From Desulfobacteraceae bacterium (GTDB lineage Bacteria; Desulfobacterota; Desulfobacteria; Desulfobacterales; SURF-7): DNA of 64,000 nt. This document shows positions 25,745-33,562 of this stretch, piece after piece. The stretch is taken from assembly GCA_003599865.1 (NCBI GenBank), contig QZKS01000010.1, forward strand, positions 45,970 through 109,969, given 5' to 3'. The notes beneath the pieces were generated by a model. The model saw nothing but the letters and a program-made list of their open reading frames with translations, searched no databases and was not told the DNA's origin. Numbering within the stretch: the stretch's first letter is position 1; every line of letters begins with the position of its first letter. The translations under genes and the position numbers were made by a program.

Positions 25745-26785
25745 ATGACAACAAAACCATTCGCAAAAAGTTATACCTGCCCACTGCTTTTTTCGGATAT
25801 ACTGACGGAAAATGCAGAAATGCAGTCGATCTTCAAGTATATTGAATCGATTGCCACAACCGCCCAGCCGATCCTGATTACCGGTGAAACAGGCGTTGGG
25901 AAAGAATTGATCGCGAAAGCAATCCATTCATGCAGCAGACGCCGCGGCGCCATGGTTACCGTCAATGTGGCCGGACTTGATGATAATATCTTTTCCGATA
26001 CCTTGTTTGGACATGCAAAAGGAGCTTTTACCGGTGCGGACCGAAATCGCCCGGGATTGATTGAAAAAGCAGACTCCGGAACACTTTTTTTAGATGAGAT
26101 CGGAGACCTCAGCCACTCATCACAGGTTAAACTGCTACGCCTGCTTCAGGAAGGGGAGTACCTGCCGCTCGGTTGCGATGAATTGCGGCATTCCAATGCC
26201 AGAATTATTGCAGCGACGAATGTGGACCTTTGGGAAAGACAACGTTCCGGGAATTTCCGGCAGGATCTGAATTTCAGATTGCGGACCCACCATATCGATA
26301 TTCCGCCTCTTCGAAGACGTACCGATGATATACCGATACTGGTGAATCATTTTCTGAAAAAAGCAGCATCCGCACTCAATAAAAAGATACCGACATTTCC
26401 AAAGGAAATGATTTCTCTTCTTTCAACCTATTCCTTCCCGGGAAATATCCGGGAACTGGAATCCATGATTTTTGATGCAGTAAGCCGTCATGAAGGCAGG
26501 ATTCTTTCTCTGGAGCGATTGAATGACCATATCTCAGAAGGACGTACTAACTTCCGGGAAACAAAAAATTCCCATCCGCAGGAAAGCGCTTCACTTGTGA
26601 CATTCTCCCACGAGCTGCCCACGATTAAGCACGCAACACACTTGTTGGTCGATGAAGCCATAAGGCGTGCAAAAGGGAATCAGACAATCGCAGCAAAAAT
26701 GCTGGGCATCACAAGACAGGCGTTGGGAAAACGCCTGAAAAACCGGGAAGAGAATTCCCATGACATCCACTGTCTTCCATACTGA
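25745..26785 (+). CDS. Sigma-54-dependent activator without receiver domain (AAA+ plus Fis-type HTH)
   Basis: 346 residues from ATG 25745; GTG 25571 would add 58 residues of no recognised domain, so the true start is uncertain. The AAA+ domain starts almost at once: Walker A GETGVGKE, the GAFTGA loop that contacts sigma-54 (AKGAFTGADR), Walker B LFLDEIGD, and the R-finger region LRLRTHHIDIPPLRRR. The C-terminus has a Fis-type HTH (AIRRAKGNQTIAAKMLGITRQALGKRLK). With no N-terminal sensing domain it may be constitutively active or controlled in trans. It lies beside a second such activator. Confidence 0.87.
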   Translation: MTTKPFAKSYTCPLLFSDILTENAEMQSIFKYIESIATTAQPILITGETGVGKELIAKAIHSCSRRRGAMVTVNVAGLDDNIFSDTLFGHAKGAFTGADRNRPGLIEKADSGTLFLDEIGDLSHSSQVKLLRLLQEGEYLPLGCDELRHSNARIIAATNVDLWERQRSGNFRQDLNFRLRTHHIDIPPLRRRTDDIPILVNHFLKKAASALNKKIPTFPKEMISLLSTYSFPGNIRELESMIFDAVSRHEGRILSLERLNDHISEGRTNFRETKNSHPQESASLVTFSHELPTIKHATHLLVDEAIRRAKGNQTIAAKMLGITRQALGKRLKNREENSHDIHCLPY

Positions 26786-26800
26786 CTTCTATCCGGACCC

Positions 26801-26835
26801 TGTCCTTTTAGACAGGACGATTGTCCTGCAAGACA
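26801..26835 (+). promoter_or_regulatory. Tandem dyad sites, candidate enhancer (UAS) for a sigma-54 activator
   Basis: TGTCCTTTTAGACA (26801-26814) and TGTCCTGCAAGACA (26822-26835) share the dyad TGTC-N6-GACA. Their centres are 21 bases apart, two helical turns, as is usual for tandem activator sites, and they lie about 115 bases upstream of a sigma-54 promoter. Confidence 0.6.
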
Positions 26836-26947
26836 AGACGGAATGGCAGTACTTTGCGTTTTTGAAAAAATTCAATCATCCGGCTCAGTAAACATATCTG
26901 ATTGAAATTTAATATAAAAATCTTATTCCATCCCGGCGTCAAATGTT

Positions 26948-26963
26948 TGGCACGGTTGTTGAT
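26948..26963 (+). promoter_or_regulatory. Sigma-54 promoter of the second activator gene
   Basis: TGGCACG, four bases, TTGAT: a complete -24 element and the correct 10-base distance to a -12 element with GA instead of GC. It lies about 80 bases before the ATG at 27044. Confidence 0.6.
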
Positions 26964-27043
26964 ATAATTATCTGTAAAACACCTGCTACATGTCAAATCA
27001 TGACGCTATGTTCTACTATTCCAGATAAGGGTGAAAGGTAAAA

Positions 27044-28228
27044 ATGAAAAACAAATCAGATGATAAAGAAAAAACAAATGACAATTGCATGAATCAGCAA
27101 TGCAGCAAGCATCCAATCGCACATGACAAAAAAATGTCACCCATGTACACTGAAATTATCGGCGAATGCCTTGAAATGAAGGAAGTCTTTCAGACGATTG
27201 AAAAAGTAGCGGATACGGACAGCACCGTTTTGATAACCGGTGAAAGCGGAACCGGAAAAGAACTGACGGCAAGAGCCATCCATAGCAACAGCAGCCGTCG
27301 AAACAATCAAATGGTTGTCCTGAACTGTGGTGCGATTCCTAGTGAACTTCTGGAGAGCGAGTTGTTTGGTCATGAGAAAGGCGCCTTTACCGGTGCGCAT
27401 CAACCCCGCATCGGACGTTTTGAAATGGCAGATGGCGGGACCATTTTTCTGGATGAGATTGGAGACATGAGTCCTGGATTGCAGGTAAAGCTTCTCCGTG
27501 TGCTTCAGGAACAGTGTTTTGAACGTGTAGGAAGTGTAAAGACCATTCACGTTGACATTCGAATCATATCGGCAACCAATAAAGATCTGCGAAAAGCGAT
27601 TCAAACAGGGACATTTCGTGAGGACCTTTACTACCGGCTCAATGTTATCCCGATCAATATGCCGTCCCTTAATAAACGGAAATCGGATATCCCCCTTCTC
27701 ATCAATCACTTTTTAGAAAAACGGCAGGCACATTCCAACAAAAACGGTAACCACAAAAAAATGTTCTCCAAAAGAGCCATGGAAACACTGATCAACTACC
27801 AGTGGCCCGGCAATATCAGAGAGCTTGAAAACCTGATCGAACGATTATCCATACTGGTCGATAGTCATACGATCCGGTATCAAGACCTTCCGGAAAAGAT
27901 AAAAGAAAAATCGGCCATCCGGAATACCATACCGGAAAGCATTATGGAAAGGAACTGGCCTGGTTTTAATCAGGCAGTGGATCAGTTCCAGAAAAACCTG
28001 ATCCTTCAGGCTCTGAATCAGACCAACTGGATTAAGGCTAAAGCCGCCACTCTTTTGAAAATGAACAGGACCACTCTTGTTGAGAAAATTAAAAAAATGG
28101 ATCTTGAATCATTCGAGAACCACCGTGAAAGAGAATTTACCCCAAGCGATCAATTCTACAGGCCGGGTGAGTTCAATATCTCTCATCTTTTGCGTACGGA
28201 GAAACCAACCATTTCCATAACCAAATAA
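27044..28228 (+). CDS. Sigma-54-dependent activator without receiver domain, second copy
   Basis: 394 residues; GAAAGG about six bases before the ATG. A short charged N-terminus with two cysteines precedes the AAA+ domain: GESGTGKE (Walker A), [20 protein letters not shown] (GAFTGA loop), [10 protein letters not shown] (Walker B). A helical C-terminal part contains an HTH-like segment [20 protein letters not shown] followed by [10 protein letters not shown]. The gene has its own sigma-54 promoter and tandem dyad sites upstream, suggesting it is activated by itself or by the neighbouring activator. The last ~45 residues are an unusual extension. Confidence 0.88.
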   Translation: MKNKSDDKEKTNDNCMNQQCSKHPIAHDKKMSPMYTEIIGECLEMKEVFQTIEKVADTDSTVLITGESGTGKELTARAIHSNSSRRNNQMVVLNCGAIPSELLESELFGHEKGAFTGAHQPRIGRFEMADGGTIFLDEIGDMSPGLQVKLLRVLQEQCFERVGSVKTIHVDIRIISATNKDLRKAIQTGTFREDLYYRLNVIPINMPSLNKRKSDIPLLINHFLEKRQAHSNKNGNHKKMFSKRAMETLINYQWPGNIRELENLIERLSILVDSHTIRYQDLPEKIKEKSAIRNTIPESIMERNWPGFNQAVDQFQKNLILQALNQTNWIKAKAATLLKMNRTTLVEKIKKMDLESFENHREREFTPSDQFYRPGEFNISHLLRTEKPTISITK

Positions 28229-28269
28229 TCGAATGAAAACATCACTTCCCGAGATTGTATCGTTTCGAG

Positions 28270-30174
28270 ATGCGACCTATTTTTCCATACAAATATCCAC
28301 TCCTTCTGCTTCTCTGTCTTTTATCCTTTGCCTGGACTTGCCAGGCATCTGCGGATGGAAAATTCTATTCCATTCATATCAAGACCGTCCATTCTGCTGA
28401 ACTGGCCGAAAAAATTACCGCCGAACTGAGTCAAAAAGGATACGATGCTTTTTACCGGCATATGCCATCATTTGAAAAAGGAATTCAATATCACATTTTT
28501 ATCGGGGCATACCCGTCAAAGGAGCAGGCAATCCATACAATCAACCAGCTATGGAACTCCGATATTTCAGACCGGTATGCGATTGCAGTACTGCGGGAAA
28601 AGTCACCTCCTCCTGATAATATGCACCGCCCAATAGAACCCGGAGTAGCTATAAAGCCCATGCCGGATCAACAGATAACGGCTCACACACCGGCTCAGAT
28701 TCCAGCCGATCCCGATCCTGAAGCTGCTTCCAATAGAGAAGAAAGCAATATCATCACAGGTTTTTTCAATGATGCCATCCGGTATTATCATAAAAAACAG
28801 TTTGAAAAAGCGCGGGCATTGTTCATGCGGATATCTGAAAAAATCGATAACCGGGATATCCTGTTCTGGACCGCCATCTGTGAATCCAAAATCGGAAATT
28901 ACCAGCAGGCTGCTGAAAAAATGGCTTTGTTTCTGGCAAAAGAACCCAACACCCCGCAGGGCATGCTCGAACTTGCCGCAATTCTGCTCAAACAAAAGAA
29001 TGACCTTAAAGCCCTGGACGAGCTGGAAAAGGCAAAAGCATTCCAGCCCCCCTCGGAAATGATGCAGCAAATCAGCCACATGAAGAGACTGTTACCGGAG
29101 GATAAAAATCGTTTTTCAGTAAGCCTGAATTCCCTGATCGAAAAAAAAGATGATCATCGTTCATCGGAAGAATCAGATCTTGCATACCGGAGACCAAAGC
29201 CCCCGCGTGAATTTTATCAAATCGGAAGTCATTCTGAGAAACTGCTGCTGTCAGCGCAGAAGATGGATCCGGATAACCCTGCTGTGGCCTACTACCTTGG
29301 GTATATCCATTTACGAAACAATCAACTTGCCGCTGGAATTCGGGAATGGGAAAAATATCTTTTGCACTCCCCGGAAAACGAAAGAACCATTCATTTGAAA
29401 AAACAAATGACGTTGCTGCTGTTCAGTCACGCAGCCATCGATTCCATGAGTGCGTTGAAAAACGATCCGAAAAAGCCGCATGCCATGCAGGACAGGAGCA
29501 TTGTCCTCTCGGAATTCCGAAACCGTTGTTTTTCCATCTTCCCGGGTATGGGAAAAGGTCTTTCCGCAATGCTCATGGATGATCTGCGAAAGATTGACGA
29601 TATCCGGGTCATTGACAGAATTTTAATACACACAACTTCCCGATTGATGCATCCGGATCTGATATCCATTGCAGATCCGGACAGTGCAGCAAGACTGGGA
29701 AGACATCTCTCTTCCCGATTCATCGTATGGGGGGAGTTCACCGATATCAGTGAAAATGCTTTTCAATTCACGGCAACGATTACCGATTCTCATCATCCGC
29801 AGGATAGCGGAACTGCCGACATCAAGGGCACACAGGAAGAATTTCATATACTTGAAAAACGGATGGTATACTGGATACTGGAATCCATCGGAATCCATAA
29901 GAAAGATTTATCGCCCGACACCATATTGTCTATTGAGAAACCACACACCCGGCGCTTTGATGCATTCCTGAGTTATGCAAACGGATTGGAGTTTTTGGAT
30001 AAACAACAATTTGCACAAGCCGGATTGGCGTTTCAGGGAGCCATCCGCATAGATCCGACCTTTTCATTGGCCGAAAGCGCTTTTCATGCGACCCCCAACG
30101 ACATTTACTTCTGTCCGTTTTTTGAACAATCGGAAATTTTTGCACCGGAAGACCGGGAGAAACCGGCTGAATGA
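28270..30174 (+). CDS. SPOR-domain, TPR and FlgO/CsgG-like envelope protein
   Basis: 634 residues from ATG 28270; the ribosome-binding site is weak and TTG 28255 is an alternative. A signal peptide (LLLLLCLLSFAWTCQASA) leads to a SPOR-like domain (KFYSIHIKTVHSAELAEKI, IFIGAYPSKEQAIHTI), which would bind denuded peptidoglycan. Residues ~160-380 hold TPR-type helices (GFFNDAIRYYHKKQFEKARA, AVAYYLGYIHLRNNQLAAGI). A C-terminal alpha/beta domain (FPGMGKGLSAMLMDDLRKID, SSRFIVWGEFTD) resembles the nucleotide-free FlgO/CsgG/TolB-N-like fold, followed by another TPR. It follows the second activator by about 40 bases and may be co-transcribed with it. Confidence 0.7.
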   Translation: MRPIFPYKYPLLLLLCLLSFAWTCQASADGKFYSIHIKTVHSAELAEKITAELSQKGYDAFYRHMPSFEKGIQYHIFIGAYPSKEQAIHTINQLWNSDISDRYAIAVLREKSPPPDNMHRPIEPGVAIKPMPDQQITAHTPAQIPADPDPEAASNREESNIITGFFNDAIRYYHKKQFEKARALFMRISEKIDNRDILFWTAICESKIGNYQQAAEKMALFLAKEPNTPQGMLELAAILLKQKNDLKALDELEKAKAFQPPSEMMQQISHMKRLLPEDKNRFSVSLNSLIEKKDDHRSSEESDLAYRRPKPPREFYQIGSHSEKLLLSAQKMDPDNPAVAYYLGYIHLRNNQLAAGIREWEKYLLHSPENERTIHLKKQMTLLLFSHAAIDSMSALKNDPKKPHAMQDRSIVLSEFRNRCFSIFPGMGKGLSAMLMDDLRKIDDIRVIDRILIHTTSRLMHPDLISIADPDSAARLGRHLSSRFIVWGEFTDISENAFQFTATITDSHHPQDSGTADIKGTQEEFHILEKRMVYWILESIGIHKKDLSPDTILSIEKPHTRRFDAFLSYANGLEFLDKQQFAQAGLAFQGAIRIDPTFSLAESAFHATPNDIYFCPFFEQSEIFAPEDREKPAE

Positions 30175-30243
30175 TAAGACGTATGATATGATTTCATCAT
30201 CAAGGGATGAATCGCAACGCAGAAATTGCTTTTTACGACATCA

Positions 30244-30627
30244 TCAGCCATTGATCACGAAAGTCTGCACAACCTCAAACAGATTACCCAGCTTGAATGG
30301 TTTGGCCAGAAACCCGTCTGCACCATTCTTCAAAGCCAACTCTTCATTCATGGGATCCCCTGACATGATGATACATATCCTGGCAGGGAACTGTTGTTTA
30401 ATCCTTTGCAAAAGTTCGATTCCGGACATCCCCGGCATATCGACATCTGAAATGACAATATCCACATCCGTTTGATCCTTCAGGTATTCCCACGCGGAAG
30501 AGCCATTCTCAAAGGTCTTCACCTCACGGTTTACACAGTATTTCAGAGCATTCGCAATAAACGTGCGTATCGGTGGTTCATCCTCAACGACAATAATTTT
30601 GACATTGGCAATAATAGCGCACCCCAC
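30244..30627 (-). CDS. Stand-alone response regulator receiver (CheY-like)
   Basis: 127 residues. The receiver fold is complete: acidic pocket VVEDEPP, phospho-acceptor Asp in IVISDVDMPGMSGIELL, Thr/Ser in CIIMSGDP and Lys in FLAKPFK. There is no output domain. The only usual start codon is GTG 30627; spacing to a GAAGG site is too short, so the exact start is uncertain. No histidine kinase lies nearby. Possible roles include chemotaxis-type signalling or phosphotransfer to a distant partner. Confidence 0.87.
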   Translation of the reverse strand: MGCAIIANVKIIVVEDEPPIRTFIANALKYCVNREVKTFENGSSAWEYLKDQTDVDIVISDVDMPGMSGIELLQRIKQQFPARICIIMSGDPMNEELALKNGADGFLAKPFKLGNLFEVVQTFVING

Positions 30628-30787
30628 CTTCGAACCGGAAATCGCGATCCCTGATGACCTTATGGTGTTAGGCGGAACACCATCATGATTTTTTACATAA
30701 AAACATGTGGTTGTGTAAATATATTCTGTGAATTGCCCTGGAATATATCCTATCCTTATCCCATGGTCAAGTCACCAGTTGCCCAGG

Positions 30788-31924
30788 CTATAATGCGCTG
30801 ATATAGGTTCCTGCCGGATAACTGCCCAGGATCCGAAGGCTGCTGCATCGCCCTGAAAGCTCCTTTTTTAAATCCTGATATTGTTCTCCGGACAGGTCAC
30901 ATTCAAGATCTGCAAAAAAAACATATTTCCATTTTTCCGACCGGAGTGGTCTGGATTCCAGCTTTTTCAGATTGATGCCGTTTTGAGCCAGAATAGTCAA
31001 TACTCCGGCAAGTGCTCCGGATTGATCCGGCAGTGTAAAAAGCAGAGAAGTCTTGTCCTGATGGCCTCCTTCCGGCGGTGTCGGTCCGATAATCATGAAA
31101 CGTGTCCAGTTATCCGGCAAATCTTCTATCTGACGGCTCAGTGTATTCAAGCCGAACATGTCTCCCAACCTCTCATGGCCGATGGCTGCGCTGCCCTTTT
31201 CATCAATTACCCTGACGGCCGCTGCAGAAGTGCTTTCCACCGGGATAATACCGACTTCCGGCAGATGCGTGCGAAGCCAATTGGAACACTGTTCGATCGC
31301 CTGGGGATGGGAATACACCGTGTGAATACCGGCAAGCGATTGATCCGAGCTCAACAGGGAATGACTGGTTTTGCAGTAAACTTCCGCCTGAATATACACA
31401 CTGTAAGTCAAAAACAGATCCAGGCTTTGCCCGACACTGCCCTGAAGGGAGTTTTCCAATGGAATGATCCCCAGTTCCGCTTCATGATTTTCAACAGTCT
31501 GAAACACTTCCTTCAAGCTGGTGCAGGGTTTTAAATCCGCGCTGTGACCAAGGTATTCAATCCCGGCAAAAAATGAAAAGGTTCCTTCCGGGCCGAGGTA
31601 TACCACTTTTTGGGGCTGCTGCAATTTTCGTGAAGAGGAAAGTATTTCACGGTAAATCGCTCTTAAATGATCATCCGGCAGTTTCCCCGGATTCCGGGAA
31701 ATCAATTTTTTGATCACTTCCTTTTCCCGAAAGGGTTTGAAAACCGATTCTTTGGATAGGGATTTGATCTCTCCCACCTCCTTGCACAACCCTGCCCGCT
31801 GATTCAATAGATGCAGCAGCTCCATGTCAATATGGTCGATTTCCGTCCGTATATTTTCCAGCTTTTTTTGATCCGGGCCTTTATCATCACTATACGCCCT
31901 GCCTGACCGTTGATTATCCATCAT
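30788..31924 (-). CDS. pheA: Chorismate mutase-prephenate dehydratase (P-protein)
   Basis: 378 residues; the ATG pair at 31924/31921 is preceded by GGTGAG, and the frame extends upstream without a site. Domains in order: chorismate mutase type II (about 15-95, IRTEIDHIDMELLHLLNQRA), prephenate dehydratase (about 100-285, VVYLGPEGTFSFFA, LGIIPLENSLQGSVGQ, and the catalytic TRF in NWTRFMIIG), and an ACT domain (LLFTLPDQSGALAGVLTILA, ESRPLRSEKW). GAL and ESRP motifs are those that bind phenylalanine in feedback inhibition. It makes phenylpyruvate from chorismate. It lies 35 bases after the ADH synthase gene in one operon behind the Phe/Tyr attenuator. Confidence 0.93.
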   Translation of the reverse strand: MMDNQRSGRAYSDDKGPDQKKLENIRTEIDHIDMELLHLLNQRAGLCKEVGEIKSLSKESVFKPFREKEVIKKLISRNPGKLPDDHLRAIYREILSSSRKLQQPQKVVYLGPEGTFSFFAGIEYLGHSADLKPCTSLKEVFQTVENHEAELGIIPLENSLQGSVGQSLDLFLTYSVYIQAEVYCKTSHSLLSSDQSLAGIHTVYSHPQAIEQCSNWLRTHLPEVGIIPVESTSAAAVRVIDEKGSAAIGHERLGDMFGLNTLSRQIEDLPDNWTRFMIIGPTPPEGGHQDKTSLLFTLPDQSGALAGVLTILAQNGINLKKLESRPLRSEKWKYVFFADLECDLSGEQYQDLKKELSGRCSSLRILGSYPAGTYISAL

Positions 31925-31959
31925 GTTCTCACCATAATATAACAACAATCTTTTTCTGT

Positions 31960-32751
31960 TTACAGCTCCTGCATCGCCCGGTCCACATCCCATCCTTCAT
32001 GAACCACACCGTGCAATGCCCTTACCAGTCTGCTGGGATCAACTGCCTGGAAAATATTCCTTCCCACAGACAAACCGGCGCCGCCGGCCTGAATGGAATC
32101 ATATACCATCTGAACAATATCCTTTTGATTATCCATTTTGGGACCACCGGCAATCACAACCGGAATACAGCAGCTTGCCACTACCTCTCGAAACGAATCC
32201 GCATCCCCTGTATAGGGAACCTTAACGACATCTGCGCCAAGTTCTTCTCCAAGTCGTGCACAGTGTTTGACGACCTCCGGATCAAAACCATTTTTTATTT
32301 TGGGCCCCCTTGCATATACCATGGCCAGAACCGGCATCCCCCAGTTGTTCGCCCGTGTTGAAATGGCTCCGAATTCATGCAACATGTTTCTTTCCGTTTC
32401 ATCACCAAGGTTCACATGGACGGAAACCGCATCCGCCCCCAGACGAATGGCATCTTCAACTTCCCCGACCAGGGTCTTGGCATTTGGATAGGGTGAAAGA
32501 TCCGTGCTGGCGGAAAGGTGGATAATCAGCCCGATATCGCGTCCATGGCCGCGATGTGACCGCCTGGGCAGTCCTTTATGCATCAACACGGCATTGGCAC
32601 CGCCTTCCGCCACTTTGTTAATGGTATCCCGGAGATCCGCAACCCCGAAAATGGGCCCCACACTGACCCCATGATCCAGCGGGACAATAATTGTTCTTTT
32701 GGTGTTCCGATTAAAAATCCTTTCCAGCCTGACCATTTTCCCCAGATGCAT
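31960..32751 (-). CDS. 2-amino-3,7-dideoxy-D-threo-hept-6-ulosonate synthase (class I aldolase-like, AroA')
   Basis: 263 residues from ATG 32751, with AGGAGGAG five bases upstream; the frame is open further but overlaps the attenuator. The sequence matches the class I fructose-bisphosphate aldolase/ADH synthase group: [43 protein letters not shown], the Schiff-base Lys in [12 protein letters not shown], and [10 protein letters not shown]. In archaea and many Desulfobacterota ADH synthase and a 3-dehydroquinate synthase II replace DAHP synthase and AroB for the shikimate pathway. Its position before pheA and behind a Phe/Tyr leader supports the aromatic role over glycolysis. Confidence 0.88.
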   Translation of the reverse strand: MHLGKMVRLERIFNRNTKRTIIVPLDHGVSVGPIFGVADLRDTINKVAEGGANAVLMHKGLPRRSHRGHGRDIGLIIHLSASTDLSPYPNAKTLVGEVEDAIRLGADAVSVHVNLGDETERNMLHEFGAISTRANNWGMPVLAMVYARGPKIKNGFDPEVVKHCARLGEELGADVVKVPYTGDADSFREVVASCCIPVVIAGGPKMDNQKDIVQMVYDSIQAGGAGLSVGRNIFQAVDPSRLVRALHGVVHEGWDVDRAMQEL

Positions 32752-32804
32752 AGCTCCTCCTTTTTCATTCACACCGAATTCATCGGTTTTTTGTTGAATC
32801 GCAC

Positions 32805-32840
32805 AAAAAAAAGGGCCGCAAGCTTTTTTGCCTGCGGCCC
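32805..32840 (-). terminator. Attenuator terminator in the leader of the ADH synthase-pheA operon
   Basis: On the minus strand GGGCCGCAGGC and GCTTGCGGCCC form an 11-base-pair stem (one G-U) with an A6 loop, followed by eight T. It lies between the promoter and the first structural gene, so it is an attenuator rather than an end-of-gene terminator. Confidence 0.85.
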
Positions 32841-32889
32841 GATAAAGAGTTCTCTTTATATGATGGTCATCCTCCCCCATCCAGGCCGC
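32834..32889 (-). promoter_or_regulatory. Antiterminator hairpin (alternative to the attenuator)
   Basis: GCGGCCTG (32889 down to 32882), near the end of the leader-peptide frame, can pair with CGGGCCGC (32841 down to 32834), the 5' arm of the terminator stem: eight pairs with one G-U. Its formation excludes the terminator. A small AAAGA/TCTTT stem lies inside the loop. Confidence 0.7.
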
Positions 32890-32971
32890 GTAACCGGCTA
32901 AAAAAGCAAAAAAAAGAATAATAGCCGATAAAATAATAGGCCTGCCTGTTTGGACTCGGGAAGATTCTCAT
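32867..32971 (-). CDS. Phe/Tyr-rich leader peptide (34 aa) of the aromatic operon
   Basis: A 34-codon frame whose middle reads [13 protein letters not shown]: nine aromatic residues in 13, ten of 34 in total. The antiterminator arm begins a few codons after the last Phe codon, and the frame ends about 26 bases before the terminator stem, as in pheL- and pheST-type leaders. Ribosome stalling at Tyr or Phe codons would leave the antiterminator free; rapid translation to the stop codon would cover it and allow termination. No clear ribosome-binding site precedes the ATG, and the predicted promoter would leave almost no untranslated leader, so the start or promoter may differ. Confidence 0.82.
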   Translation of the reverse strand: MRIFPSPNRQAYYFIGYYSFFCFFSRLRGLDGGG

Positions 32972-32979
32972 GAAAAACT

Positions 32980-33008
32980 CAGTTAGCAGATATCGGCAGT
33001 CTTGTCAA
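32980..33008 (-). promoter_or_regulatory. Promoter of the Phe/Tyr-attenuated operon
   Basis: On the minus strand a perfect TTGACA (33008-33003) and TAACTG (32985-32980) are 17 bases apart. Transcription would start at about 32973, two bases before the leader peptide ATG. Confidence 0.6.
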
Positions 33009-33069
33009 GAAACGGAACGGTCGATTAAGTTATTGCACCACATGATGAACTGTGATAATTCGAAAGGCC

Positions 33070-33402
33070 ATGAAACAATATGTAATCGATGAGCTTCGAT
33101 TCGAAGACTACGAGAAGATAAAAACCTATTTTGACGACTACTTCGAGGCATCGGAAATCAAAGGTATCTACTGGATCCATCTTGATCCGGAAAACCTTAC
33201 TGAGATACAGGCCTCACATGAGGAGTGCAAGCCCTTTTATATTGCGGTGGATCTTGAGCCGGATAAAATTTCATGTGAACTTCTCGTCCGAACCGTCAAT
33301 CGGATAAGATGTGATTGTATTCGGTATGCAACGGAATCCCAAAGAAATTGGATGATTCGCATGATTGATGCCATTCTTGAAAAACTGGAAGTGCATGTTT
33401 AA
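33070..33402 (+). CDS. Conserved-looking hypothetical protein
   Basis: 110 residues from ATG 33070; AAAGG is only two bases away, so GTG 33052 (six residues longer) remains possible. It is an acidic single-domain protein with a beta-alpha pattern (VIDELRFEDYEKIKTYFDDY, GIYWIHLDPENLTEIQ, KPFYIAVDLEPDKISCELLV) and a Cys pair CDCIRYA. No signal peptide. I do not recognise the family. It lies 160 bases before rnj on the same strand and diverges from the aromatic operon. Confidence 0.65.
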   Translation: MKQYVIDELRFEDYEKIKTYFDDYFEASEIKGIYWIHLDPENLTEIQASHEECKPFYIAVDLEPDKISCELLVRTVNRIRCDCIRYATESQRNWMIRMIDAILEKLEVHV

Positions 33403-33486
33403 CTTCCTGCCGAAGTTCCGTTCCGAAGTCCCCGCAGATGCGCTCATTTTCCATTGACCAGGGGTGTCCTTATCACAACATGACAA

Positions 33487-33512
33487 CCGGATAATTCATA
33501 ACGATTATCCGG
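33487..33512 (+). other. Inverted repeat in the leader of rnj
   Basis: CCGGATAAT and ATTATCCGG form a perfect nine-base-pair stem around an eight-base loop, 50 bases before the rnj start. There is no following T tract, so it is more likely an RNA-stability or operator element than a terminator. Confidence 0.6.
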
Positions 33513-33562
33513 AGACAATCCTCGGCGCGACTGAACCAGATATGTCGCAAGGATAATGCATT

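Noticed and set aside
28233..28330. ATG at 28233 as start of the SPOR/TPR protein
   Set aside because: It is in another reading frame and ends after about 55 codons.
32752..32880. N-terminal extension of the ADH synthase by 43 residues
   Set aside because: It would translate the terminator stem and its T tract; AGGAGGAG directly precedes the ATG at 32751.
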